From positions 232,792-296,791 of the forward strand of contig JAJXZT010000040.1 of assembly GCA_021779935.1 (NCBI GenBank): a stretch of 64,000 nucleotides of DNA. Direction: 5' to 3'. Below the pieces are notes generated by a model. The model was not told the origin of the DNA. It searched no databases and was given only the letters and a program-made list of their open reading frames with translations. The position numbers and the translations under genes were made by a program. Origin of the DNA: Acidobacteriota bacterium. Lineage in GTDB: Bacteria > Acidobacteriota > Terriglobia > Terriglobales > Acidobacteriaceae. Positions 1-8,289 of this stretch are shown in pieces. Numbering within the stretch: position 1 is the stretch's first letter; each line of letters opens with the position of its first letter.

Positions 1-681
1 GAAATTACGCCAACTGATCAGCTTGTCGTCCCAGTGCAATCGTAGTTGCGAGCGCTGGCGACCGTTCGGAAAGAGTTCATCGATGCTCCACGCATCGGGA
101 ATCTTCTTGAACGGCTTTTTCGCGTAACAGATGGACAGTGGAATCAGGATGGCGCGCGACCACGACGAAATCTCGTAGATGTTGAACCAGAACCAGCTCG
201 GAAAGAGGACGATTTCGGGCGGTATGGCCGGCACCGCATCGTAGTCGTATTGTCCGAGCGCGCAGAGATAGATCTTGGTAAATGTGTTGACCGCCGGCAC
301 GCCGCCATGCGCAAGAATCCACTCGCGCGCCCTGGTGAGAACGGGATCGTCCGGCTTATGGCCGGTCATCTTCAGGCCGAAATATGCCTTAACCGACGCG
401 CTGATGTTCGACGGGCCACCGTGGTAGATGGGCCAACCGCCATCGGCGTTCTGGAAGTGGAGGATCTGGTTCGCGCATTTCTGCATGCGCACTTCGTCCC
501 GCGTATTCAGCAGGGTATGAAGGAAAATGTAGTCAGAGACAAGAGTCGTGTCGGCTTCAAGTTCGCCGCACCAGTAGCCATCCGGATGCATGCGGGAAAA
601 CAGGTAATCGCGTGCGGAAGAAATCGCACCAGACATCGTTTGCGCAAGCTGACCAAGTTTTCCGAATCGAATTTCTGCCAT
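1..681 (-). CDS. shc: Squalene-hopene cyclase, N-terminal part (runs off the left edge)
   Basis: Membrane-associated class II terpene cyclase that folds squalene into hopene/hopanol for hopanoid membrane lipids. Only the first 227 codons are present; the frame stays open to base 1. The translation begins MAEIRFGKLG and contains the QW-type repeat FQNADGGWPIYHGG near residue 77 and the family motif FNIYEISSWSRA near residue 165. The catalytic DXDD motif would lie beyond the window edge. The ATG at 681 is preceded by GGAG, which overlaps the ispH stop 12 bases upstream, so shc is probably co-transcribed and translationally linked with ispH. Other oxidosqualene-type cyclases are possible, but the bacterial SHC motifs fit well. 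Confidence 0.9.
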   Translation of the reverse strand, partial: MAEIRFGKLGQLAQTMSGAISSARDYLFSRMHPDGYWCGELEADTTLVSDYIFLHTLLNTRDEVRMQKCANQILHFQNADGGWPIYHGGPSNISASVKAYFGLKMTGHKPDDPVLTRAREWILAHGGVPAVNTFTKIYLCALGQYDYDAVPAIPPEIVLFPSWFWFNIYEISSWSRAILIPLSICYAKKPFKKIPDAWSIDELFPNGRQRSQLRLHWDDKLISWRNF

Positions 682-692
682 AGAGCTTTGCC

Positions 693-1667
693 CTACTCCG
701 TTATCGCCGGCGCGGAACCGATCGCTTCCACGATCTCCGGCGGCAGCGCGAAGCGCACATTCTCCGGCATTACTTCCACTTCTTCCACGTTCCCAAACCC
801 GAGCTTCTTGAGGAACTGAATCACGTCCTGCACCAGGATTTCCGGCGCGGACGCACCGGCCGTAAGCGCGACAGTCGTCACGCCCTCCAGCCACTCCAAC
901 TTGATGTCGCGCGAAGTATCGATCAGATAAGACTTGGTACGGAGATTCTCCGCGACTTCAACCAATCGGTTGGAGTTCGAACTGTTCGGAGAGCCCACGA
1001 CCAGAACGACGTCGGCTTTCTTTGAGACGTTTTTCACCGCCACCTGGCGATTTTCCGTCGCGTAGCAAATGTCCTGGGCGTGCGGCCCCTTGATCTTGGG
1101 GAATTTTTTCTTCAGCGCTTCAATGATGTCGCGCGCTTCGTCCAGACTCAGCGTTGTCTGGGTCAGATACGCCACTCGTTCCGGATCGGGAACCACAAGC
1201 GCTTCTACCTGCTCCGGTGTGGTGACAACCTGGGTGACTTCCGGAGCTTCGCCCAGGGTTCCAATAATCTCGTCGTGGTTCAAGTGGCCGATCAGGATCA
1301 GGGAGTGTCCCTGCTTGGCGAACTTGACCGCCTCGACGTGAACCTTTGTGACCAGCGGGCAGGTGGCATCAATGACGCGAAGATTGCGCAGTTCGCTGCC
1401 CTCGCGGACTTCCGGGGCAACGCCGTGCGCGCTGTAGATGACGCGCTCGCCCTCCGGCACTTCCGCGACATCGTCCACGAAGATGGCGCCCTTGGCCTGA
1501 AGTTCTTCGACCACGTAGCGGTTGTGGACAATCTCCTTGCGTACATAGATGGGTGGCCCAAACGTCTCCAGGGCGATCCGCACGATATCAATCGCGCGAA
1601 CAACTCCGGCGCAGAAGCCACGGGGTTTCAGCAAAAGAATGGTCTTGGCGTCGGTCGTCGCTGTCAT
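693..1667 (-). CDS. ispH: 4-hydroxy-3-methylbut-2-enyl diphosphate reductase
   Basis: Last enzyme of the MEP isoprenoid pathway. It reduces HMBPP to IPP and DMAPP with a [4Fe-4S] cluster in the cytoplasm. From the chosen start it is 324 aa, a usual length. The three cluster cysteines are visible at C19 (RGFCAGV), C103 (DATCPLV) and C201 (DICYATENRQ), with the substrate-binding motifs SAHG and SPNSSNSNRL. I chose the ATG at 1667 (MTATTDAKTI) because homology starts directly after it; a GTG at 1706 would add 13 unconserved residues. Its neighbour shc starts 11 bases after its stop, which links isoprenoid supply with hopanoid synthesis. Confidence 0.96.
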   Translation of the reverse strand: MTATTDAKTILLLKPRGFCAGVVRAIDIVRIALETFGPPIYVRKEIVHNRYVVEELQAKGAIFVDDVAEVPEGERVIYSAHGVAPEVREGSELRNLRVIDATCPLVTKVHVEAVKFAKQGHSLILIGHLNHDEIIGTLGEAPEVTQVVTTPEQVEALVVPDPERVAYLTQTTLSLDEARDIIEALKKKFPKIKGPHAQDICYATENRQVAVKNVSKKADVVLVVGSPNSSNSNRLVEVAENLRTKSYLIDTSRDIKLEWLEGVTTVALTAGASAPEILVQDVIQFLKKLGFGNVEEVEVMPENVRFALPPEIVEAIGSAPAITE

Positions 1668-2001
1668 TCGTTTGTCCAATCCAGATTCGTAACCACAGAT
1701 AACCACATTCCAGCTTAACGGAGCGGGTTTGAAACTCGCGAATCTAAGACATACAAAGTGCCGGAATATTCATTCGTCAGCGTGAATCCGGGCCTGAAAT
1801 GCACACCGGCTCCACGTGCGAAAAAGACACAGCACCCACCATCTGAAACCCAGCCATCGGCTAGAGGTTTCAATACCTTCCAGATAATTGTAGCAGTTGT
1901 TTGGCGCTTCCCTGTACCACGTTTAGGGAGCGAATCCTCCGCCACAACATCCGTCCGGATGGGCAGCGCGGCTCGGCCTGATGATCGGATCTCGATGTTA
2001 C
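1668..2001. other. Intergenic region between recN and ispH
   Basis: About 330 bases downstream of recN and upstream of ispH. Open frames here lack a ribosome site and resemble no family. It should hold the recN 3' end and the ispH promoter, but I could not identify either signal with confidence. Confidence 0.5.
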
Positions 2002-3681
2002 TCAGGCGTTCGCCTTCAACATCTGGTCGGCATTGTTCAGCGATGCGTCCGTCACCTTTGCTCCGCTGAGCATGCGGGCGATTTCCTGACGCCTCTGGTT
2101 CGCGTCCATCCGGCGAACGGTCGTCCTGGTGCGCCCACCGGACTCCTGCTTTTCGATGAGGTAATGCTGGTCGGCAAACGAAGCGATTTGCGGCAGATGG
2201 GTAATGCACAGCACTTGCTTGGTACGCGAGAGCGCCTTCAGCTTCTTGCCGACCGCGTCCGCCGCCCGGCCTCCAATACCCGTATCGATTTCGTCGAAGA
2301 CCAGGGTCCGCTGATTGTCCGCCGCCTTGCGCGTGCGCCCGGCTTCGACGCTTGCCTTCAGGGCCAGCATGACGCGTGAAAGCTCTCCGCCCGACGCTAT
2401 GTGCTCGATCACTCCCAGTGGTTCGCCGGGATTGGCGGAGATGAGGTACGCGACCTGGTCAAATCCCGAGGGGCTCCAGTTGGCCTCCTCGTCCGAACCA
2501 GAAACTTCAATCCGGAAGCGGGCCTTCATTGCAAGATCGTTGATCTCGGCTTCAACCGTCTTTTCCAGCTTTCGCGCCATCTCGTAGCGCTTCCGCGAGA
2601 GCGCCCTGGCCGACGCCAGATATTTTTCCGCCGCTTTTGCCAACTGCTTCCGCAAATCGGCAAGAACTTCGTCCTTGTTTTCCATCTCGCTCAACTTGCG
2701 GCGTAACTCTTCGCCATAGGCGATCACTTCGTCGAGCGTTTTGCCGTACTTGCGGCGCAAGCGTTCAAGCGTGGCGAGCCGGTCTTCGACCTCGGCAAGG
2801 CGCTCGGGTGATGCGTCGATTCCGTCGGCATAGTCGCGCAAGGTCGTGGCCAGGTCCTCCACGGTAATGCGCGCCGACTCCAGTGAGGCGAGTCCCTCCT
2901 GGAATTTCGGATCGAAGCGGACAAGGTCTTCCAACTGACGGGCCGCAGAACGCATGGTTCCCGTGGCCGAAGACTCACCTTCGTAAAGCGCTTCGAACGC
3001 GCCAACCGCCGCGCCGTATATACGCTCGGAATTTGCAAGCACGCGTTTCTCGGTCTCAAGCCGCTGGTCTTCGCCCTGTTCGGGCTTGGCGGCGTCGATC
3101 TCCTTCAGCTGAAAATTCCACAGGTCGAGCAGCCGCAGGCGATCCTGCTCGCCCTGTTCCAGCTCGGCAATTCTTTCGTGGATTCCGCGCCACTCGTGCC
3201 ACGCATCCGACGTAGCCTGTAAATCGATGCCCGCCGCGGCGTCCAGCAATGCCAGTCTTGCCGCCGGATCGAATCCCAGCATGGCCTCGTTCTGTGCGTG
3301 AATAATGGCCAGCTTCGGCGCCAGTTGACGAAGCACCGCCACGGTGGCCGGCTGGTTGTTGACGAAGACGCGGCCCTTGCCTCCCGCCGCGATCTCGCGC
3401 TTCAGGATGAGCTGCCCATCTTCGCCATCGAGGCCGTTAGCCTCAAGAATGTCCGCGACGGAAGGGGTGTCAACCTCGAAGACAGCGGCCACGGTCGCCT
3501 TGTCGGCCCCGTGACGCACGACATCGCTGGAGGCCTTGTCGCCGAGCAGCAGGGAGAGCGCATCGATGAGAATGGATTTTCCCGCTCCGGTTTCGCCGGT
3601 GAGAAGGTTCAGGCCCGTCGCGAATTCCACGACGATGTTATCGATGACGGCATAATTTTCCACTCGCAGTTCGCGCAGCAC
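2002..3681 (-). CDS. recN: DNA repair protein RecN
   Basis: SMC-like ATPase that acts early in double-strand break repair in the cytoplasm and nucleoid. The 559-aa product is of normal length. The N-terminal head has Walker A GETGAGKSILIDAL near residue 30. The long middle is rich in heptad-type Leu, Glu, Lys and Arg, as expected for the coiled coil. The C-terminal head has the ABC signature region ASGGELSRVMLALK and Walker B LVFDEIDTGIGG. The start is a GTG at 3681, preceded by GAAGG at about 9 bases, and the protein begins MLRELRVENYAVID, typical of RecN. It is divergent from tolQ across a 270-base region. Confidence 0.97.
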   Translation of the reverse strand: MLRELRVENYAVIDNIVVEFATGLNLLTGETGAGKSILIDALSLLLGDKASSDVVRHGADKATVAAVFEVDTPSVADILEANGLDGEDGQLILKREIAAGGKGRVFVNNQPATVAVLRQLAPKLAIIHAQNEAMLGFDPAARLALLDAAAGIDLQATSDAWHEWRGIHERIAELEQGEQDRLRLLDLWNFQLKEIDAAKPEQGEDQRLETEKRVLANSERIYGAAVGAFEALYEGESSATGTMRSAARQLEDLVRFDPKFQEGLASLESARITVEDLATTLRDYADGIDASPERLAEVEDRLATLERLRRKYGKTLDEVIAYGEELRRKLSEMENKDEVLADLRKQLAKAAEKYLASARALSRKRYEMARKLEKTVEAEINDLAMKARFRIEVSGSDEEANWSPSGFDQVAYLISANPGEPLGVIEHIASGGELSRVMLALKASVEAGRTRKAADNQRTLVFDEIDTGIGGRAADAVGKKLKALSRTKQVLCITHLPQIASFADQHYLIEKQESGGRTRTTVRRMDANQRRQEIARMLSGAKVTDASLNNADQMLKANA

Positions 3682-3761
3682 GGTCCCGACCTTCTAATAC
3701 CTGAAATTTGCCGGAAGGATAGCACGAAACTACGAACCTTGCCGAGACATCGCAACCGGCC

Positions 3762-3812
3762 AATGCCCGATGGTACAACTGCTCGCGCAGCGCCTTCGCG
3801 CTATCGGGCATT
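3762..3812. repeat. Nested perfect inverted repeat between recN and tolQ
   Basis: Bases 3762-3771 (AATGCCCGAT) pair perfectly with 3803-3812 (ATCGGGCATT). Inside this, 3789-3793 (AGCGC) pairs with 3798-3802 (GCGCT) around a four-base loop, and the two stems abut on the 3' side. The element lies about 80 bases upstream of recN and 140 upstream of tolQ. There is no run of T, so it is not a clear terminator. A regulatory RNA structure, an operator or a REP-like element are all possible. Confidence 0.5.
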
Positions 3813-3905
3813 CGGCACGTGACACGGTCTCATATGAAACTCATCGGTACATAGCAAGCTCGAAGAAAAATTGGCGCGCACGACTCAGGCTCGCTGTGTG
3901 GTGTC

Positions 3906-3911
3906 TATAAT
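3906..3911 (+). promoter_or_regulatory. Possible -10 box for the tol-pal operon
   Basis: A consensus TATAAT hexamer lies 44 bases before the tolQ start codon. I see no good -35 hexamer at 16-18 bases upstream, so this is only a candidate. Confidence 0.35.
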
Positions 3912-3954
3912 AATCAGTGGTGTATCCAACGAGTTACCACGCATAGAGAGAAGA

Positions 3955-4632
3955 ATGGACCCAACTACGTTGCTGGCCTCCGCCCTCGGCGGCGAGATTG
4001 TAAGCCTGATTCAGCAGAGCGGCCTGGTCGCTAAACTGGTTCTCGTGATCCTGATGGTTTTTAGCGTCGCTTCCTGGACCATCATTGTCTCCAAGTGGGG
4101 GTTGTTCCGCCGCGCCCGCGTGCAGAGTGCGCGCTTTGTCCGCGCTTTTCGCAAGACAAATCGCCTCAATGAGATCGCCGCAGTCTCGGAGCAGTTCAAG
4201 CCGAGTCCGCTGGTGCCGGTATTTGAAGGCGCCGTGGAGGAACTGCGCAAGCAGGGCGGCAATGTCCGCACCACGCTGCTGCAACGTGCTCTTCAGGTCT
4301 CCGCATCCGAGGAGTTGACGCGCCTAGAGGACCGCCTGCCCTGGCTGGCGACGACCGGAGCGATCACTCCATTCATCGGACTCTTTGGCACGGTCTGGGG
4401 CATCATCGATGCCTTCCATGGCCTGGGAACGGCCGGCGCCGCCACATTGCGGGCGGTTGCACCCGGAATTTCCGAAGCCCTCATCACCACCGCGGCCGGC
4501 CTTTTCGCGGCGATACCCGCCGTGATCGCCTACAACTATTTCTCGCAGGAGATTAAGCAGTTCGGCGCGCGCATGGATGACTTCAGCCTCGAGTTGCTCA
4601 ACGTCATAGAACGCGGTTCCGAGCAGCGCTAA
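3955..4632 (+). CDS. tolQ: MotA/TolQ/ExbB proton channel family protein (TolQ)
   Basis: Inner-membrane proton channel subunit that, with TolR, uses the proton motive force to energise TolA and keep the outer membrane tethered during division. It is 225 aa. It has one hydrophobic segment near residues 18-40 and the family's paired C-terminal segments (TGAITPFIGLFGTVWGIIDAF and ALITTAAGLFAAIPAVIAY regions) between about 135 and 195. I chose the ATG at 3955 because AGAGAGAAG lies just before it and MDPTTLLASA begins the conserved part; an upstream TTG at 3871 would add 28 odd residues. The following tolR, tolA, tolB and pal genes support a Tol rather than an Exb role. Confidence 0.93.
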   Translation: MDPTTLLASALGGEIVSLIQQSGLVAKLVLVILMVFSVASWTIIVSKWGLFRRARVQSARFVRAFRKTNRLNEIAAVSEQFKPSPLVPVFEGAVEELRKQGGNVRTTLLQRALQVSASEELTRLEDRLPWLATTGAITPFIGLFGTVWGIIDAFHGLGTAGAATLRAVAPGISEALITTAAGLFAAIPAVIAYNYFSQEIKQFGARMDDFSLELLNVIERGSEQR

Positions 4633-4662
4633 CGGTTTACTCGGGCGAAACTGGAGCAAGAT

Positions 4663-5091
4663 ATGGCTTTCACCAACAACCAGGGCCGCACACAGAGTTC
4701 CCTCGCGGACATCAACATCACTCCGCTGGTCGATGTCGTGCTCGTGCTGCTGATCATCTTCATGGTGACCGCGCCGATTCTGCAATCGGGAATCGAAGTT
4801 CAGGTGCCAAAGACGAAGACCGTGAAGCAGATCACGCAGGAGCGCCTGGTCATCACCATTGACAAGCAGCAGCGCGTCTACCTGGGCAACGATCCCATCA
4901 ACATCAACGAAATTGCGACCAAGCTCCACGAAAAGATACGTGATCCACAGGGACAGTCGATCTTTATTCGCTCCGATGAGAACGTTCCATTCGGAGCATT
5001 CGCAACCGTCATGGATGCCGTGAAACAGGCTGGCATCACGAACGTGAGCATTGTGACGCAACCGATAAATGAGAATGCCGGCCAACGCTGA
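4663..5091 (+). CDS. tolR: Biopolymer transport protein TolR/ExbD
   Basis: Single-span inner-membrane partner of TolQ in the proton-driven Tol complex. The 142-aa product has a short cytoplasmic N-terminus, a transmembrane helix at about residues 20-42 and a periplasmic domain. The protonatable aspartate of the family is visible as D24 in DINITPLVDVVLV. The ATG at 4663 has GGAG upstream with suitable spacing. Its 3' end overlaps the start of tolA by 23 bases, which suggests coupled translation. Confidence 0.95.
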   Translation: MAFTNNQGRTQSSLADINITPLVDVVLVLLIIFMVTAPILQSGIEVQVPKTKTVKQITQERLVITIDKQQRVYLGNDPININEIATKLHEKIRDPQGQSIFIRSDENVPFGAFATVMDAVKQAGITNVSIVTQPINENAGQR

Positions 5092-5872
5092 CATCTTCAA
5101 CCCGCACGAGAAGCTTGGCGGACCCTTTGCGGTATCGCTGGCACTGCACGCCCTGCTGTTTGCCTGTGCCATCTTCCTCCCCGCAATTCTCGGCCTGGGA
5201 CGCGAGTCCTGGGGCAGCAACATCAACGGCAATGGCGACGCCATGACCGCGATGCTGGTGAATTCCGTTCCCCTTCCGGCAAATCCCGAGGCCACCAATG
5301 TGTTGGCAAATGAATCAAAGGGACTAACGGAATCGCTGCCCAAGCCGAAAGAAGAAGCGAAGGCACCGGATGCGATTCCAATTCCCGACCGGACGGTGAA
5401 GGAGAAGAAAAAAGAAGAACGCATCACCCCGACCAGGCAGAAACCGCCACAATTGCCGCCACCGCCAATTTCGAACCAGGTTCCATTTGGCGAGGGTGGA
5501 CCGGTGAGCGGTCCGTACGGTGTATTCACAACACCGAATGCAAAGGGAGGATTTGGATTTACCGGGAGTGGTGGAGATTTCGGCAGCAGGTGGGCCTGGT
5601 ATGTCGATATCGTGCGCCGTAAAGTCTCCGATAACTGGATGAAGTACGAGGTCGATCCGAGTGTTTCCAATGCTCATCGGGTTTATTTATATTTTGAGAT
5701 CAATCGATCAGGAGCGCCGACCAACATTCGCATAGAACAGTCCAGTGGAATCCCCTCGCTCGACCAATCCGCGCTGCGGGCTCTGCAACGCATTGACACC
5801 TTCGGCCCATTGCCCAGTGATTATCCGGGCTACAGTGTCTCCGTGGAATTCTGGTTCGACTACAAGCGATGA
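5069..5872 (+). CDS. tolA: TolA/TonB-like energy transducer
   Basis: Links the TolQR motor to outer-membrane partners. The 267-aa protein has a transmembrane helix at about residues 19-41. A charged, proline-rich periplasmic linker follows (KPKEEAKAPDAIPIP, KKKEERITPTRQKPPQLPPP). The TonB C-terminal domain spans about 175-267 and includes RRKVSDNWMKY, VYLYFEINRSGAP and SALRALQRI. The long alanine-rich helix of enterobacterial TolA is absent, so the architecture is closer to TonB; position between tolR and tolB assigns it to Tol. The start overlaps tolR, and an ATG two codons later is also possible. Confidence 0.85.
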   Translation: MRMPANADIFNPHEKLGGPFAVSLALHALLFACAIFLPAILGLGRESWGSNINGNGDAMTAMLVNSVPLPANPEATNVLANESKGLTESLPKPKEEAKAPDAIPIPDRTVKEKKKEERITPTRQKPPQLPPPPISNQVPFGEGGPVSGPYGVFTTPNAKGGFGFTGSGGDFGSRWAWYVDIVRRKVSDNWMKYEVDPSVSNAHRVYLYFEINRSGAPTNIRIEQSSGIPSLDQSALRALQRIDTFGPLPSDYPGYSVSVEFWFDYKR

Positions 5873-5920
5873 ACACTTCCGTGCATGGTGACATCGCGCT
5901 TTGCTTGGAGTAACTTCAGA

Positions 5921-7258
5921 ATGGTGGCGATGAAAAAATTCGCAATCCTGATCGTAATGATGGCTGCCGCGCTTCTCCCCGCGGCGGCACAAGACTGGAT
6001 TCGTACGGGAACAGGGCTCGGAGTCGAACGCATTCGAATCGCCGCTCCGGACTTCAAGACAACCTCGACAGACCCCAAGACGGCCCCACTTCTTCAGACT
6101 TTCAACAGCGTTTTCTGGAATGACCTCGAACAGGCAGGCATCTTCGAGATGGTCTCGAAGAGCTTCTATCCGCTGGGAAGTTTCGGGGCACCGGCCGACA
6201 TACAGTTGGAGGCCTGGGGCAATCCGCCTCCCAACGCCGGGATGCTCACCTTCGGCAGCTTTAATGTCGGCAGCGGATACATCACCATGCAGGGCTGGTT
6301 GTACGACGTCAAGAACCCGCAAACGCCACAGGTTCTTGCCCGCCAGTACCATGAAACGGCAACCGACGAGAATGCCCGCCTCATTGCGCATAAATTTGCC
6401 GACGAAATCATCTTCCGGCTTGGCGGTGGAATTCCCGGTATTGCTGAAAGCAAAATCTTTTTTGTACGCGGCAGCAATGGTCACAAGGAAATCTGGGAGA
6501 TGGATTATGACGGCGCGAACCAGCACGCCATTACCCACCTGGGCACCATTTCCCTGTCGCCGCGCGTGTCGCCCGACGGAACCCGTCTCGCCTTCTCGTC
6601 GTTCCTCCACGGCGGGCCGGACATCCTCATGTATTCGCTCGTACTGAATCGCCTCGTGCGATATCCGCGCTTTGGCGGCGGCAATCTCTCGCCCGCGTGG
6701 TCACCAGACGGCAACACGATTGCGTTTTCCTCTTCCCGCACCGGCGATCCTGAAATTTATACCGCTGATGCCGACACAGGGTTGAAACTCAAACGCCTGA
6801 CCGCCTACAAAGGCCCGGATGTTTCTCCCGTGTGGAATCCGAAAACAGGCGTGCAGATCGCCTGGGTCAGCGGACGAACGGGACTCCCGCAAATCTACGT
6901 GATGGATTCCGATGGAACCAACGTGATCCGGATGACGGACGGCGGTTACGCTGTCTCTCCGTCCTGGTCCCCCAATGGGCAATTCCTGGCATTTTCGTGG
7001 ATACGGCACTATGGACCCGGGGCTCCGGGCGCGGAAGACATTTATATTATGGACGTAGCCAGCCATCAGTGGGTGCAGCTCACTCACGATGGCGGACGAA
7101 ACGATTTTCCATCCTGGTCGCCGGACGGACGCCACATCGTCTTTCAATCCAGCCGGTCCGGATCGGAAGAAATCTGGACGATGCTTGCCGACGGCAGTCA
7201 ACAAAAGCAGGTGACGTTCAGCGGTGTGAATTCGCAGCCGTTTTGGAGTGCGAAGTAG
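5921..7258 (+). CDS. tolB: Tol-Pal system beta-propeller protein TolB
   Basis: Periplasmic protein that binds Pal and TolA in the Tol-Pal envelope system. About 445 aa: a signal peptide (hydrophobic core FAILIVMMAAALLPAAAQ), an N-terminal TolB domain (about 25-160), then a six-bladed propeller built from WD40-like PD40 repeats. The repeats show as SPRVSPDGTRLAFSS, SPAWSPDGNTIAFSS, SPSWSPNGQFLAFSW and FPSWSPDGRHIVFQS. The ATG at 5921 is chosen because GGAG at 5907-5910 lies 10 bases before it; ATG 5930 (MKKF) is the alternative. It follows tolA by 48 bases and precedes pal. Confidence 0.96.
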   Translation: MVAMKKFAILIVMMAAALLPAAAQDWIRTGTGLGVERIRIAAPDFKTTSTDPKTAPLLQTFNSVFWNDLEQAGIFEMVSKSFYPLGSFGAPADIQLEAWGNPPPNAGMLTFGSFNVGSGYITMQGWLYDVKNPQTPQVLARQYHETATDENARLIAHKFADEIIFRLGGGIPGIAESKIFFVRGSNGHKEIWEMDYDGANQHAITHLGTISLSPRVSPDGTRLAFSSFLHGGPDILMYSLVLNRLVRYPRFGGGNLSPAWSPDGNTIAFSSSRTGDPEIYTADADTGLKLKRLTAYKGPDVSPVWNPKTGVQIAWVSGRTGLPQIYVMDSDGTNVIRMTDGGYAVSPSWSPNGQFLAFSWIRHYGPGAPGAEDIYIMDVASHQWVQLTHDGGRNDFPSWSPDGRHIVFQSSRSGSEEIWTMLADGSQQKQVTFSGVNSQPFWSAK

Positions 7259-7354
7259 TCTGGGTTTAAACTTTGCAGTTGTGTCGTGAAACTATTTTAC
7301 GGGCGGCTCTGTAGGCCGCCGTGTGTTGCGAGTTTTCTCGCACTGGAGGATGAG

Positions 7355-8095
7355 GTGAATCACAGCAGGTTAAAGTGGTTTTTCCTTCTGCTGGCGTTGT
7401 TCGGAGTTATGGCGTTGGGGGCGTGCCACAAAAAAGTAACGCCACCGCCGCCGCCACCACCGCCGCCGCCGGCAAAACCAACCGCATCACTGACTGCCAG
7501 CCCAGCATCGATTGAGCGCGGCCAGTCGAGCACGCTGACCTGGTCGACAGAGAATGCGACCACCGTCACCATCGAGGGCATCGGTACAGTGGATGCAAAC
7601 GGATCGCGCGATGTCAGCCCGGCCGATTCCACCACGTACACCCTTACGGCAAAAGGCCCTGGCGGAGAGGCGAGCGCCAATGCTCGCGTCACCGTAACCG
7701 TGCCACCACCTCCACCTCCGCCGCCGGCGCCGAGCGTGACCGACGAAGAACTCTTCACGCAAAACGTGAAAGATGTCTACTTCGATTACGACAAATACGA
7801 CATTCGCCCCGGCGACAAAGACGTCCTCCAGGCGAACGCGACCTTCTTCGAGCAGCATCCGAACATCAAGTTCACGATTGAAGGTCACTGCGACGAACGC
7901 GGCTCCACCGAGTACAACCTGGCCCTCGGCGCAAATCGCGCCAATGCGGCCCGAGATGCGCTGGTGGCAGCAGGCGTTCCCGCCAGCAGCATCAAGACGA
8001 TCAGCTACGGCAAGGAAAAACCGTTCTGCACCGAGCACACGGAAGAGTGCTGGCAGCAGAATCGCCGTGACCACTTCGTCTTCGGCCAGCAGTAA
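7355..8095 (+). CDS. pal: Peptidoglycan-associated lipoprotein Pal with an extra Ig-like domain
   Basis: Outer-membrane lipoprotein that binds peptidoglycan and TolB. From the GTG at 7355, with GGAGG 5 bases upstream, the 246-aa product has a lipobox L21-G22-A23-C24. A poly-proline stretch follows, then an Ig/PKD-like module of about 80 residues (SIERGQSSTLTWSTENA), a second proline run, and the C-terminal OmpA domain from about residue 140. That domain contains VYFDYDKYDIRPGD, IEGHCDERGSTEYN and LGANRANAARD. The Ig-like insert between lipid anchor and OmpA domain is longer than in proteobacterial Pal. A GTG at 7286 would put 23 non-signal residues in front and is rejected. Confidence 0.94.
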   Translation: MNHSRLKWFFLLLALFGVMALGACHKKVTPPPPPPPPPPAKPTASLTASPASIERGQSSTLTWSTENATTVTIEGIGTVDANGSRDVSPADSTTYTLTAKGPGGEASANARVTVTVPPPPPPPPAPSVTDEELFTQNVKDVYFDYDKYDIRPGDKDVLQANATFFEQHPNIKFTIEGHCDERGSTEYNLALGANRANAARDALVAAGVPASSIKTISYGKEKPFCTEHTEECWQQNRRDHFVFGQQ

Positions 8096-8119
8096 AAGCG
8101 TAATTCTGTAACGAAACAC

Positions 8120-8184
8120 GGGGCGTTCCCGGTCCTCTCTCTGCGCGGTGATCGTGGCTGCCTGGGAGTTGGACGGGACGCCCC
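8120..8184. repeat. Long imperfect hairpin between pal and cpoB
   Basis: GGGGCGTTCCCG at 8120-8131 pairs with CGGGACGCCCC at 8174-8184 with one bulged T. The loop of about 40 bases can fold further. No T-run follows. It may slow transcription or protect the 3' end of the pal message within the operon. Confidence 0.4.
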
Positions 8185-8289
8185 AAATTGTTAACGGAAC
8201 GCATTTATGCGCGTCTATCTCAAGTAAACGCAAAGTGTTCCACCGGATGCGCCACTCGCCTGTAAACTGAATGTTGCAGGAGTAATTTC

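Noticed and set aside
46..819. Long plus-strand open frame (257 codons)
   Set aside because: Antisense to squalene-hopene cyclase and the end of ispH, both of which have clear family motifs.
4324..5670. 448-codon minus-strand open frame
   Set aside because: Lies antisense to tolQ, tolR and tolA; composition is low-complexity and no family is recognisable.
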